Source: RGIG8306 sp964566025
Lineage (GTDB): Bacteria; Bacillota; Clostridia; Lachnospirales; Lachnospiraceae
Length of the DNA stretch: 32,624 nt
Direction: 5' to 3'
Assembly (NCBI GenBank): GCA_964566025.1
Contig: CAZMHF010000023.1
Coordinates: 1 to 32,624, forward strand
The notes under the pieces were generated by a model, which did no database searches, had not been told where the DNA came from, and was given only the letters and a program-made list of their open reading frames with translations. A program made the position numbers and the translations under genes. Below are positions 1 to 7,874 of this stretch, piece after piece. Each line of letters starts with the position of its first letter. The first letter of the stretch is position 1.

Positions 1-15
1 CTGCTGGGATGTTAC

Positions 16-48
16 GAGAAAGTAGCGAAGCGGATTTCGAGTATCCGC
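16..48. repeat. Repeat-like fragment with GCGGAT/ATCCGC hairpin
   Basis: The core AGCGAAGCGG (24-33) and its surroundings resemble the segment at 18204-18232, which lies in the duplicated repeat downstream of the tRNA gene. GCGGAT (30-35) can pair with ATCCGC (43-48). The stretch is also open in two frames: frame 1 to a stop at 101-103 and frame 3 to a stop at 49-51. It could therefore instead be the C-terminal end of an upstream gene that lies outside the window. I cannot decide from this fragment. Confidence 0.35.
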
Positions 49-71
49 ATTGACTCTGCAATACAATTGTC

Positions 72-100
72 TTTACAAAAGGGTGAAAAAAAGCTATTCT
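72..100 (+). promoter_or_regulatory. Predicted sigma-A promoter for the first membrane gene
   Basis: TTTACA (72-77) and TATTCT (95-100) are separated by 17 bases. Transcription would begin near 107, about 25 bases before the ATG at 132. This fits a promoter for the unknown membrane protein gene and probably for ispD behind it. Confidence 0.5.
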
Positions 101-131
101 AGTATGAAAGAGTACCTGAAAGGATTATAGA

Positions 132-890
132 ATGTTAGAACAAATGAAAAAATACCTAAAGCCCGTTTATTTTATGATGATGTTAGGGGCTATCATGCTT
201 GTAATTGCGATGCGAAATGCGGGAATTAAGGAAGAAGGATTAAGTGGCATTGCATATGTTGCTTCACTCGGATTTTTGGCGTATGGCGTATGCTCAATAA
301 AAAAAGATGGATGGCTTGCGTTTGGTATCGCTATCATTGATGCAGGGATTGTCTTTGCAATTGGAATGGTATTGCCAAATCATTTTGTGCAAACAAGCGC
401 TTGGATTTTGGCACTTCTGATTTCGGCATTGTATATTAAATATTTGCAATCCGATAAGAAAACACTGGTGAATTGTCAAACGGCATTTCACTCACCTAAA
501 TTTTATATCGGTTATTTATTTTTAATATGGTATTTCTTTAATCCGTTTTTTGCAATTGTTAGAGGCGTTATTATTGAGAAACAAAGTGTTACCGAACCTA
601 TTACTGTTGGTATGATTTTTGCATTGATTTTCTTAGTCGGTATTTTGATATGGGATTTGATACAAAACAAAAAGAATCTACTAACCATTGTTATACCGCG
701 CGTGTTATTTGGTCTTATGTTTTCGATATTGGGCTTGACGCTAGTGACAGTGTTTGAGAATCGTGAAAAAGGCGCATGGATGATGCTTGTGTATATTGTT
801 ATCGTGTATATTACGTTAGGTTGTCTATGGATTGGGAAAGTTGAGAAAAAACCTAAAAAAGATATTCGCCCACAAAAAAGATGGGAATAA
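132..890 (+). CDS. Unknown multi-pass membrane protein
   Basis: The 252-residue product is very hydrophobic. I count about eight likely membrane segments, around residues 12-28, 38-54, 60-80, 88-105, 124-146, 156-176, 186-207 and 217-236, followed by a short basic tail of Lys/Arg residues. No catalytic or transport motif is visible and I do not recognise the family. An AAAGG element lies about 9 bases before the ATG. The gene has its own predicted promoter and is followed after 28 bases by ispD, so the two are probably co-transcribed. That does not establish a shared function. A transporter-like or envelope integral membrane protein is possible. The gene call is secure, the function open. Confidence 0.8.
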   Translation: MLEQMKKYLKPVYFMMMLGAIMLVIAMRNAGIKEEGLSGIAYVASLGFLAYGVCSIKKDGWLAFGIAIIDAGIVFAIGMVLPNHFVQTSAWILALLISALYIKYLQSDKKTLVNCQTAFHSPKFYIGYLFLIWYFFNPFFAIVRGVIIEKQSVTEPITVGMIFALIFLVGILIWDLIQNKKNLLTIVIPRVLFGLMFSILGLTLVTVFENREKGAWMMLVYIVIVYITLGCLWIGKVEKKPKKDIRPQKRWE

Positions 891-918
891 AAGAGTTGAA
901 AAACTAAAGGAGTTGTAT

Positions 919-1644
919 ATGGAACAACCGATTTATGCTGTCATGGTTGCAGGTGGCTGTGGAAGTCGAATGCAAGCAGATTTGCCGAAACAGTTTTTAC
1001 AAATGGGCGATAAGCCGGTTATCATTCATACAGCAAAGCCATTTCTTCAAATGAAACAAATTGCGATGCTTCTTATCGCAGTGCCAGAAGAGTGGGTTGC
1101 TTATACGGAAGAATTATTTGAGCGATATTATCAAGAATATCGAGCAAAATATGAGATTATTTGTGGTGGACAGACAAGACAAGAGACCTTGATGTGCTCA
1201 ATTGATTGGATTGATAAAAAAGGTTTGCTAAACGAAGATACTATTGTTATTTCGCATGATGCTGTCCGTCCATTTGTGACGGAGCAAATCATTCAAGACA
1301 ATATAGAAGCAACGATGAAATTTGGTTCGGCCAATGCCGTTATACCAGCTGTTGATACAATGATGGAATCAAAAGAGGGTATCATTGCCACAAAAATTCC
1401 TAATCGAAGTACGCTTTATCAAGTGCAAACGCCACAAGGGTTTCATGCATTGGAATTAAGAGAGATTTATTACGCATTAAATGCAATAGAAAAAGAAAAC
1501 CTAACGGATGCAAGCGGCATTTTGCTTAGTCAAAAAAAGCAAATAGGGCTGACAAAAGGGAGTGTTTCCAATATTAAAATAACACACCCGATTGACTTGC
1601 GATTAGGTGAGTTGCTACTTGAACAAACGGCGTATATTGATTGA
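919..1644 (+). CDS. ispD: 2-C-methyl-D-erythritol 4-phosphate cytidylyltransferase
   Basis: IspD joins CTP and methylerythritol 4-phosphate to give CDP-methylerythritol, the third step of the MEP isoprenoid pathway, in the cytosol. The sequence shows the nucleotide-binding AGGCGSRM motif near the N-terminus followed by a conserved Lys in PKQF, the SHDAVRP segment mid-protein, and the C-terminal IKITHPID segment typical of the family. The open frame extends upstream to 832, overlapping the previous gene. I place the start at 919 because AAAGGAG lies a suitable distance before this ATG and the family's N-terminus begins just before the AGG loop. That gives 241 residues, close to the usual ~230. 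No ispF is fused or adjacent. Confidence 0.93.
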   Translation: MEQPIYAVMVAGGCGSRMQADLPKQFLQMGDKPVIIHTAKPFLQMKQIAMLLIAVPEEWVAYTEELFERYYQEYRAKYEIICGGQTRQETLMCSIDWIDKKGLLNEDTIVISHDAVRPFVTEQIIQDNIEATMKFGSANAVIPAVDTMMESKEGIIATKIPNRSTLYQVQTPQGFHALELREIYYALNAIEKENLTDASGILLSQKKQIGLTKGSVSNIKITHPIDLRLGELLLEQTAYID

Positions 1645-1669
1645 AAAGAAAAAACGCATATGCTATACT
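1641..1669 (+). promoter_or_regulatory. Predicted extended -10 promoter of the galactose operon
   Basis: TTGAAA (1641-1646), a 17-base spacer and TATACT (1664-1669), with TG at 1661-1662 forming an extended -10. The -35 overlaps the ispD stop codon. Transcription should start near 1676, leaving a leader of about 23 bases that holds AGGAGG. I see no inverted-repeat operator in this short leader. Confidence 0.6.
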
Positions 1670-1698
1670 ATTCATAATGAATTTAGGAGGTATTTTTA

Positions 1699-2313
1699 AT
1701 GGAAATCAAATCAGTTTTTGAGGAAAGTTTTAATGTGTATGGACGTATAATCAAGGATTATGCAATTGATGATGTGACGGCGGTTATGGAAAACGAAACA
1801 CCACTTCCAGAGGATGTGGTATATGTTGCATCTGTAAAAGCGTTAGAAGATACAACATTTTTTGCTGCGATGACAGAATTCTTTGGTGGTTTGCCAGTTC
1901 AAATTGGCTATTGCAACGGACATAATCAGTTTTTAAACGCAGTAGAATATCATAGATGTTCAGAAATCAATGTAGCGATTACCGATATGATCTTGCTAAT
2001 TGGTAGACAACAAGACATCACAGAGGATTTAGAGTACGATACGGCAAAAATCGAGGCGTTTTTTGTACCAGCAGGCACTGTAGTTGAAATGTATGGAACA
2101 ACTTTGCATTATGCGCCATGTGGTGTAGATGGAAAGGGCTTTCGTTGTATTGTTGTTCTTCCAAAAGGAACAAATGAAGCACTTACGATTGCGCCAGCGA
2201 CCACAGTGGAAGATAAATTATTAACAGCAGCAAATAAGTGGTTGATAGCTCATGAGGATGCAAATATAAAAGGAGCATTTAACGGATTAAGAGGCGAAAA
2301 TCTATCCGTATAA
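1699..2313 (+). CDS. Cupin-like unknown in galactose operon (resembles DUF4867)
   Basis: This 204-residue soluble protein has no signal peptide or membrane segment. From memory it resembles the family annotated as DUF4867 in Lachnospiraceae, which I take to have a cupin-like fold. The middle-to-C-terminal segment has alternating beta-type hydrophobics and a His/Cys patch (LHYAPCGV), as expected for a metal- or sugar-acid-binding barrel, and another His/Cys patch (YHRCSE) lies before it. It is the first gene after a predicted promoter, with AGGAGG 8 bases before the ATG, and is followed 8 bases later by galK. The context suggests a role in galactose or related sugar metabolism, for example an isomerase or mutarotase-like step. 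That is inference and no catalytic residue set is certain. Confidence 0.75.
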   Translation: MEIKSVFEESFNVYGRIIKDYAIDDVTAVMENETPLPEDVVYVASVKALEDTTFFAAMTEFFGGLPVQIGYCNGHNQFLNAVEYHRCSEINVAITDMILLIGRQQDITEDLEYDTAKIEAFFVPAGTVVEMYGTTLHYAPCGVDGKGFRCIVVLPKGTNEALTIAPATTVEDKLLTAANKWLIAHEDANIKGAFNGLRGENLSV

Positions 2314-2321
2314 CATTGAAT

Positions 2322-3491
2322 ATGAAACATAAATTATTAGAGCAATTCAAAGTCGTGTTTGGTGATAATACAAACGCAAAGGTGTATTTTGCACCAGGGC
2401 GCGTGAATTTGATTGGAGAGCATACCGATTATAACGGTGGGCATGTTTTCCCATGTGCATTAACAATTGGAACGTATGCAGTTGCACAAAAAAACAATCT
2501 AGGGAAGATGCGATTTTATTCCATGAATTTTGAAGAAAAGGGAATTTTCGAACAAAATGCAGCGCCTAGTACATATGAATATGACAAAAAAGACGATTGG
2601 ACGAACTATCCAAAAGGAGTCATGTGGGCATTCGAAAAAAAAGGATACCCTATTTCAAGTGGCTTAGATATTTTGTTCTATGGAAACATTCCCAACAGCT
2701 CAGGGCTTTCTTCATCTGCTTCTATTGAGGTCTTGACAGGTTTCATTTTGATGGACCAATTCCATATTGATATTGATCAAATCAAAAATGCACTAATTGG
2801 CCAATATGCAGAAAATCATTTTTGCAAAGTGAATTGTGGCATTATGGATCAGTTTGCGATTGCGATGGGAAAAAAGGACGCGGCGTTATTTTTGGATACG
2901 GCAACACTTCATTATGAATATGTGCCAATTAAGCTAGAGAAAATACGTGTTGTTATCGCTTGTAGCAATAAAAAGCGTGGTTTAGGTGATTCAAAATACA
3001 ATGAAAGACGTCGTGAATGTGAAGAAGCATTGGAGATATTAAAAACCCAAAAAGAGATACAAAGTCTAGGTGATTTATCTTCGGATGAATTCGAAGCATT
3101 AAAACATCATATAGAGGATGGAATTTTACACAATCGCGCAAAGCATGCGGTATATGAAAATGAGCGAACAGTGCTTGCTCTTGAAGCACTCCAAAAGGGC
3201 GAGGTTGCTCGTTTTGGGAAGTTGATGAATGAATCTCATGAGTCATTACGCGATTTGTATGAAGTGACGGGTGTGGAGCTAGATACACTTGTTGAATCGG
3301 CATGGAATGAAAAGGGCGTGATTGGCTCACGCATGACAGGAGCTGGTTTTGGAGGGTGTACAGTTTCATTAGTTGAAGAAGAATTTGTAGATGCATTTAT
3401 CGAAAATGTTGGCGAGAAATACAAGACTGCCATTGGATATGCGGCAGATTTTTATGTTGTCGATATCGGGGATGGACCACAAATCTTATAA
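2322..3491 (+). CDS. galK: Galactokinase
   Basis: GalK phosphorylates alpha-D-galactose with ATP to galactose 1-phosphate, the first committed Leloir step, in the cytosol. The GHMP-kinase signatures are present: GRVNLIGEHTDYNGG near residues 27-41 (the galactokinase signature), the ATP-binding GLSSSAS loop in the middle, and MTGAGFGGC near the C-terminus. The length of about 389 residues is normal. The ribosome binding site is weak, so the start is uncertain. A TTG at 2316 is an alternative six bases upstream; I prefer the ATG at 2322. With only 8 bases between the preceding stop and this ATG, translation may be coupled. galE follows, but no galT is in the window. Confidence 0.95.
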   Translation: MKHKLLEQFKVVFGDNTNAKVYFAPGRVNLIGEHTDYNGGHVFPCALTIGTYAVAQKNNLGKMRFYSMNFEEKGIFEQNAAPSTYEYDKKDDWTNYPKGVMWAFEKKGYPISSGLDILFYGNIPNSSGLSSSASIEVLTGFILMDQFHIDIDQIKNALIGQYAENHFCKVNCGIMDQFAIAMGKKDAALFLDTATLHYEYVPIKLEKIRVVIACSNKKRGLGDSKYNERRRECEEALEILKTQKEIQSLGDLSSDEFEALKHHIEDGILHNRAKHAVYENERTVLALEALQKGEVARFGKLMNESHESLRDLYEVTGVELDTLVESAWNEKGVIGSRMTGAGFGGCTVSLVEEEFVDAFIENVGEKYKTAIGYAADFYVVDIGDGPQIL

Positions 3492-3506
3492 GAGAAGGAG
3501 TACATT

Positions 3507-4517
3507 ATGAAAGTACTAGTATTAGGTGGAGCAGGTTATATTGGATCACATACGGCGTATGCACTAATTGATGAAGGTCATGAAGTCGTAATTGTTGACA
3601 ACTTGGAAACAGGCTACGAGAAGGCAGTGCATCCAAAAGCTCGTTTTTATAAGGGCGATATAAGAGATCGTGCATTTATGGATTCTGTTTTTGAAAAAGA
3701 GTTAGACATTGATGGCGTGATTCATTTTGCTGCCAATTCCTTAGTAGCAGAGAGTATGACAAATCCATTGAAATATTACGATAACAATGTAACAGGAACA
3801 AGAGTGGTACTAGCGTCAATGGAAGCGCATGGCATAAAGAGAATTGTGTTTTCTTCGACGGCGGCAACCTATGGAGAACCAAAATATGTTCCTATTGAAG
3901 AGAGCGCCGAAAATTGCCCAACAAATGCGTATGGTGAAACAAAGCTTGCTATGGAAAAAATGATGAAATGGACTGACCACGCTTATGGAATTCGCTATGT
4001 GGCATTGCGTTATTTTAATGCTTGCGGCGCGCGTGTGATAGAAGAAGACGGCAAGCGCTTATCAGAAATTGGCGAGGCGCATAATCCAGAGACGCATTTG
4101 ATTCCGATTATTTTGCAAGTAGCGAATAAAAAACGTGAGAATATTACGTTGTACGGAAATGATTATCCAACAGAGGATGGTACATGTGTACGAGATTATA
4201 TCCACGTTTGTGACATTGCTTCGGCACATATTTTAGCAATGAAGTATTTAATGAATGACAATGTAAGTAATACATTTAATTTGGGTAGTGGGAATGGATA
4301 TAGCAATTTAGAGTTAGTGCAAACAGCTTCTAAAGTGACAAAAATGGATATTCCTTTTGTGTATGGAGATCGTCGAGCAGGGGATCCAGCAATCTTAATT
4401 GCTTCAAATAAAAAAGCGAAAGAAATATTAGGATGGAATCTTCAATACGATAATATTGAGAAGATTATGGAAGATGCTTGGACATGGCATAAATCTCATC
4501 CAAATGGGTACAATTAG
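3507..4517 (+). CDS. galE: UDP-glucose 4-epimerase
   Basis: GalE interconverts UDP-galactose and UDP-glucose using tightly bound NAD. It is a 336-residue short-chain dehydrogenase-type protein. The dinucleotide-binding GGAGYIG is at residues 7-13, the catalytic Ser/Thr lies in the SSTAATYG segment (116-123), and the catalytic YxxxK pair is Tyr142 and Lys146. Length is typical. An AGAAGGAG element precedes the ATG. It sits 15 bases behind galK, and its stop codon directly abuts the purB start codon, so this is one transcription unit. It serves galactose breakdown and can also supply UDP-galactose for glycan synthesis. Confidence 0.96.
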   Translation: MKVLVLGGAGYIGSHTAYALIDEGHEVVIVDNLETGYEKAVHPKARFYKGDIRDRAFMDSVFEKELDIDGVIHFAANSLVAESMTNPLKYYDNNVTGTRVVLASMEAHGIKRIVFSSTAATYGEPKYVPIEESAENCPTNAYGETKLAMEKMMKWTDHAYGIRYVALRYFNACGARVIEEDGKRLSEIGEAHNPETHLIPIILQVANKKRENITLYGNDYPTEDGTCVRDYIHVCDIASAHILAMKYLMNDNVSNTFNLGSGNGYSNLELVQTASKVTKMDIPFVYGDRRAGDPAILIASNKKAKEILGWNLQYDNIEKIMEDAWTWHKSHPNGYN

Positions 4518-5948
4518 ATGAATGATACATACCAAAGTCCTCTTTCAAGCCGTTATGCAAGCAAGGAAATCCTCTACTTATTTTCTTCTGATATGAAATT
4601 TAGAACATGGAGAAAGCTTTGGATTGCATTAGCAAAGGCAGAAAAAGAAATGGGATTGCCTATTAGTGAAGAACAAATTGCACAATTAATCGAACACGCT
4701 GATGATATTAATTATGATGTAGCAAATGCCAGGGAGAGAGAGGTGCGCCACGATGTTATGGCGCATGTGTATGCGTATGGAGAACAATGTCCAAAGGCGA
4801 AAGGAATTATTCACTTAGGCGCAACATCGTGTTATGTGGGCGATAATACCGATATAATTGTTATGCGAGAAGGTCTTGCATTACTTCGTCGCAAGATGAT
4901 TAATATTATGAAAAAGCTCGCTGATTTTTCAGATGCGTATAAAGGATTGCCTACATTAGCATTTACACATTTCCAATCTGCACAACCGACAACTGTCGGC
5001 AAAAGGGCAAGCTTGTGGTTACATGATATAAAGATGGATTTTGAAGATTTAGAATATATAAAGGATAGCTTGTGTTTGCTCGGTTCAAAGGGAACAACGG
5101 GAACACAGGCAAGTTTTATTGAGTTATTTGATGGTGACGAAGAGAAAGTAAAAAACGTTGAGCAATTGATTGCGAAGGAAATGAACTTTGAAAAGTGTTA
5201 TTCCGTATCTGGACAAACATATTCTCGAAAAATCGATAGTCGTGTTTTAAATGTTTTGGCAGGGATTGCAATTAGTGCACATAAATTCACGAATGATCTT
5301 CGAATGCTACAACATTTACATGAAGTAGAGGAACCATTTGAGAAAAATCAAATCGGATCTTCCGCAATGGCATATAAGCGAAACCCTATGCGAAGTGAGC
5401 GCATGGCTTCCTTAGCCAAATATGTGATGTCTGATGCCATGAATCCAATGTTTGTAGCATCAACGCAATGGTTTGAGCGAACATTAGACGATTCTGCCAA
5501 TAAGCGCATAAGTATGGCGGAAGCATTTTTAGCAGTGGACGCCATTTTAGAGTTATATTTAAATGTAATGGATGGAATGATTGTTTATCCGAAGGTTATC
5601 GAAAAGAATTTGCAAAGAGAGTTGCCTTTTATGGCTACGGAAAATATTATGATGGCAGCCGTTAAGGCGGGTGGAGATCGTCAAGAGCTTCACGAAAAAA
5701 TTCGTCAATACTCGGTTGAAGTGGCTCGAAATATGAAGGAAAATGGATGCGAAAATAATTTATTAGAGCTGATTGCTAAAGACGAGGAATTTAAGCTAAC
5801 AAAAGAAGAGCTTGAGCAAATGATGGAGCCTTCTAAATACATAGGTCGCTGTATCAATCAAGTGAATGAATTTTTGCACGATGAGATTTGGCCGATTATT
5901 CAAAAAAATAAAGATTGCTTAGGAATTCAAGCGACGATTCATGTATAA
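4518..5948 (+). CDS. purB: Adenylosuccinate lyase
   Basis: PurB removes fumarate from SAICAR and from adenylosuccinate in purine synthesis. The fumarate-lyase superfamily signature GSSAMAYKRNP is at residues 280-290, with the catalytic serine in the flexible loop. The GATSCYVGDN (101-110) and FTHFQSAQPTTVGKR (149-163) segments carry other conserved active-site residues. At 476 residues it is the longer type seen in many Clostridia and eukaryotes rather than the ~430-residue Bacillus form. The ATG follows the galE stop with no gap and no separate strong ribosome site, implying translational coupling to galE. Its placement in a galactose operon is unusual. No other pur gene is adjacent. Confidence 0.95.
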   Translation: MNDTYQSPLSSRYASKEILYLFSSDMKFRTWRKLWIALAKAEKEMGLPISEEQIAQLIEHADDINYDVANAREREVRHDVMAHVYAYGEQCPKAKGIIHLGATSCYVGDNTDIIVMREGLALLRRKMINIMKKLADFSDAYKGLPTLAFTHFQSAQPTTVGKRASLWLHDIKMDFEDLEYIKDSLCLLGSKGTTGTQASFIELFDGDEEKVKNVEQLIAKEMNFEKCYSVSGQTYSRKIDSRVLNVLAGIAISAHKFTNDLRMLQHLHEVEEPFEKNQIGSSAMAYKRNPMRSERMASLAKYVMSDAMNPMFVASTQWFERTLDDSANKRISMAEAFLAVDAILELYLNVMDGMIVYPKVIEKNLQRELPFMATENIMMAAVKAGGDRQELHEKIRQYSVEVARNMKENGCENNLLELIAKDEEFKLTKEELEQMMEPSKYIGRCINQVNEFLHDEIWPIIQKNKDCLGIQATIHV

Positions 5949-6007
5949 AAGGAGCTAATGCACGCAAAAAGTTTATGGCTTTTTTATAAAAAATTTAAAA
6001 AAAGTTG

Positions 6008-6036
6008 TTGACAAGGAGGAATGCTAATGCTATTGT
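6008..6036 (+). promoter_or_regulatory. hrcA operon promoter (extended -10)
   Basis: TTGACA (6008-6013), 17 bases, then TATTGT (6031-6036), with TG at 6028-6029 giving an extended -10. Transcription should begin near 6043, so the CIRCE operator lies at the very start of the transcript. The region 5949-6104 holds this promoter, the operator and little else. Confidence 0.65.
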
Positions 6037-6047
6037 ATAGATAAGTG

Positions 6048-6074
6048 TTAGCACTCCTCCTTGTTGAGTGCTAA
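6048..6074. promoter_or_regulatory. CIRCE operator (HrcA binding site) of hrcA operon
   Basis: TTAGCACTC (6048-6056), a 9-base spacer and GAGTGCTAA (6066-6074) match the CIRCE consensus perfectly. HrcA binds here and represses in the absence of heat stress. The site lies just downstream of the predicted start of transcription. A further near half-site, GAATGCTAA (6019-6027), lies between -35 and -10. Confidence 0.97.
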
Positions 6075-6104
6075 CAAAATCTCTCGAAGGAAAGGAGTGA
6101 GGAT

Positions 6105-7154
6105 TTGAGTTTAGATGAAAGAAAGCGAAAGATACTAAAAGCAGTCATTCAAAACTACTTAGAAACTGGTGAGCCTGTGGGTTCTCGAACGATATCGAAG
6201 TATACAGACTTAAATCTAAGTTCTGCTACCATTCGAAATGAGATGTCTGATTTGGAAGAGTTGGGATTCATTTTTCAACCACATACTTCTTCTGGTAGAA
6301 TTCCTACAGATAGGGGTTATCGATTTTATGTCGATGAGTTGATGAATGAAAAAGACTTAAAAAAAGAAGAGGAAGATCCGTCATTGCCGACACTCTTAAC
6401 AGAACGTGTTGATCGTGTTGAGACGATGCTTAAGCAAATGGCTAAATTATTAGCGACAAATACAAATTATGCATCACTCGTATCTGCACCAGCCTATGGA
6501 CACACAAAACTTAAATTTCTACAATTATCAAAGGTAGAAGAAAAAAAGATTTTAGCGATCATTATGGTAGGTGGAAACATTATTAAGAACATGATTTTAG
6601 ATGTCGAAAAAACGATTAAGGATGAAGATTTGTTGAAGCTAAATGTATTGCTAAATGGTGCATTAAGTGGATTAGATATTCATGAAATCGACCTTGGCTT
6701 GATTAGTGAGCTAAAGAAACAATCAAACGGTCACAGCGACTTAATTGATATGGTTTTAGAGGCCATTGCAAAAGCGATTACGGGAGAGGATGATGAGCCG
6801 CAGATTTATACAAGCGGTACGACAAATATTTTCAAATATCCTGAGTTAAGTGATGGAACAAAAGCAAGTGAAATTATCAATGCATTCGAAGAAAAAAAAC
6901 AATTGAATGAATTGATTACCACGTCCTTGACAAATGCCAATCAGCAAGACATACAAATTTATATCGGTGAAGAATCACCCGTAACAACGATGAAGGATTG
7001 TAGTGTAATCGTAGCAAATTATGAATTAGGCGATGGCATTACTGGTGTTATTGGAATCGTTGGACCTAAGCGGATGGATTATCAAAAAGTCGTTGGTACT
7101 ATTCGTACTATGATGGGACAGCTTGATGAAATATATCACAGAAAGGGCGAGTAG
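6105..7154 (+). CDS. hrcA: Heat-inducible transcription repressor HrcA
   Basis: HrcA binds CIRCE operators and represses chaperone operons. Known family biology is that GroEL keeps it active, so chaperone titration during stress relieves repression. The N-terminal winged helix is clear: SSATIRNEMSDLEELG is the recognition region, followed by the conserved HTSSGRIPTDRGYRFYVD segment. The rest is the HrcA-specific dimerisation/GAF-like part. At 349 residues the length is normal. The start is TTG at 6105, chosen because AAAGGAG sits 7 bases upstream and the family begins right there (LDERKRKIL). It is first in hrcA-grpE-dnaK-dnaJ, and CIRCE just upstream makes it autoregulated. A second CIRCE lies before groES at 22996. 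Confidence 0.97.
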   Translation: MSLDERKRKILKAVIQNYLETGEPVGSRTISKYTDLNLSSATIRNEMSDLEELGFIFQPHTSSGRIPTDRGYRFYVDELMNEKDLKKEEEDPSLPTLLTERVDRVETMLKQMAKLLATNTNYASLVSAPAYGHTKLKFLQLSKVEEKKILAIIMVGGNIIKNMILDVEKTIKDEDLLKLNVLLNGALSGLDIHEIDLGLISELKKQSNGHSDLIDMVLEAIAKAITGEDDEPQIYTSGTTNIFKYPELSDGTKASEIINAFEEKKQLNELITTSLTNANQQDIQIYIGEESPVTTMKDCSVIVANYELGDGITGVIGIVGPKRMDYQKVVGTIRTMMGQLDEIYHRKGE

Positions 7155-7156
7155 AG

Positions 7157-7846
7157 ATGGCTGAAAAGAAAAAAACAAAAGTAAAGGTAGAACGAATGGA
7201 AGACGATGGCATCGAAAAAATCTTTGATGACTTGTTCAATGAAGATTCCTATGAGACGGAAGAAGACATAGATGTTTTTCCAGAAGAAAAAGAGGAAATC
7301 GAAATAGAGCAAGATGCGAAAGAGGATGATGACTTAGGATTCCCTGAGGTAACAACCCCAAAAGACGATAAAAGTGAAAAAGCCGACACCCCTAAGGCGA
7401 AGAAAAAAGATGATAAGGACATAAAAATCGAAGAACTTACCGATCGCCTACTTCGTACAGTCGCAGAGTTTGATAATTATCGTAAGCGAACTGAAAAAGA
7501 AAAAGAAGCAAGGTTTGACTTGGGGATGAAAAGTATGATAGAGCGTATCCTTCCAATTGTCGATAATTTTGAAAGAGGACTTTCATTGCTAAGCGAAGAA
7601 GAGCTTGAGGCACCATTTGCATCAGGGATGAATATGGTATACAAGCAACTAGCAAAAACTCTTGAAGAATTAGATGTAAAGGTTATACCAGCAGTTGGTG
7701 AGCAATTTGATCCGAATTTCCATGAGGCTGTGATGCATATGGACTCAGATGAATATGGAGAAAATGAAATTGTTCAGGAATTTCAAAAAGGATATACTTA
7801 TAAAGGAATGATTATTCGTTATTCCATGGTACAAGTAGCCAATTAA
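7157..7846 (+). CDS. grpE: Nucleotide exchange factor GrpE
   Basis: GrpE releases ADP from DnaK and so drives its substrate cycle. The protein has 229 residues. The first ~85 are highly charged, mostly Glu/Asp/Lys, and likely disordered. A long coiled-coil follows, including the hallmark FDNYRKRTEKEKE, and then the C-terminal beta domain ending with the conserved GYTYKGMIIRYSMVQV-type segment. The start is two bases after the hrcA stop, with a GGGCGA-like ribosome site inside the hrcA end. The charged N-terminus is longer than in Escherichia coli GrpE (~197 residues), which is common in Firmicutes. Confidence 0.96.
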   Translation: MAEKKKTKVKVERMEDDGIEKIFDDLFNEDSYETEEDIDVFPEEKEEIEIEQDAKEDDDLGFPEVTTPKDDKSEKADTPKAKKKDDKDIKIEELTDRLLRTVAEFDNYRKRTEKEKEARFDLGMKSMIERILPIVDNFERGLSLLSEEELEAPFASGMNMVYKQLAKTLEELDVKVIPAVGEQFDPNFHEAVMHMDSDEYGENEIVQEFQKGYTYKGMIIRYSMVQVAN

Positions 7847-7874
7847 AAAATTTTAAATATAGGAGGAACATATA

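Noticed and set aside
2953..3396. 147-codon open frame on the minus strand inside galK
   Set aside because: It is fully inside a well-supported galactokinase gene and reads as a shadow frame with no ribosome site.
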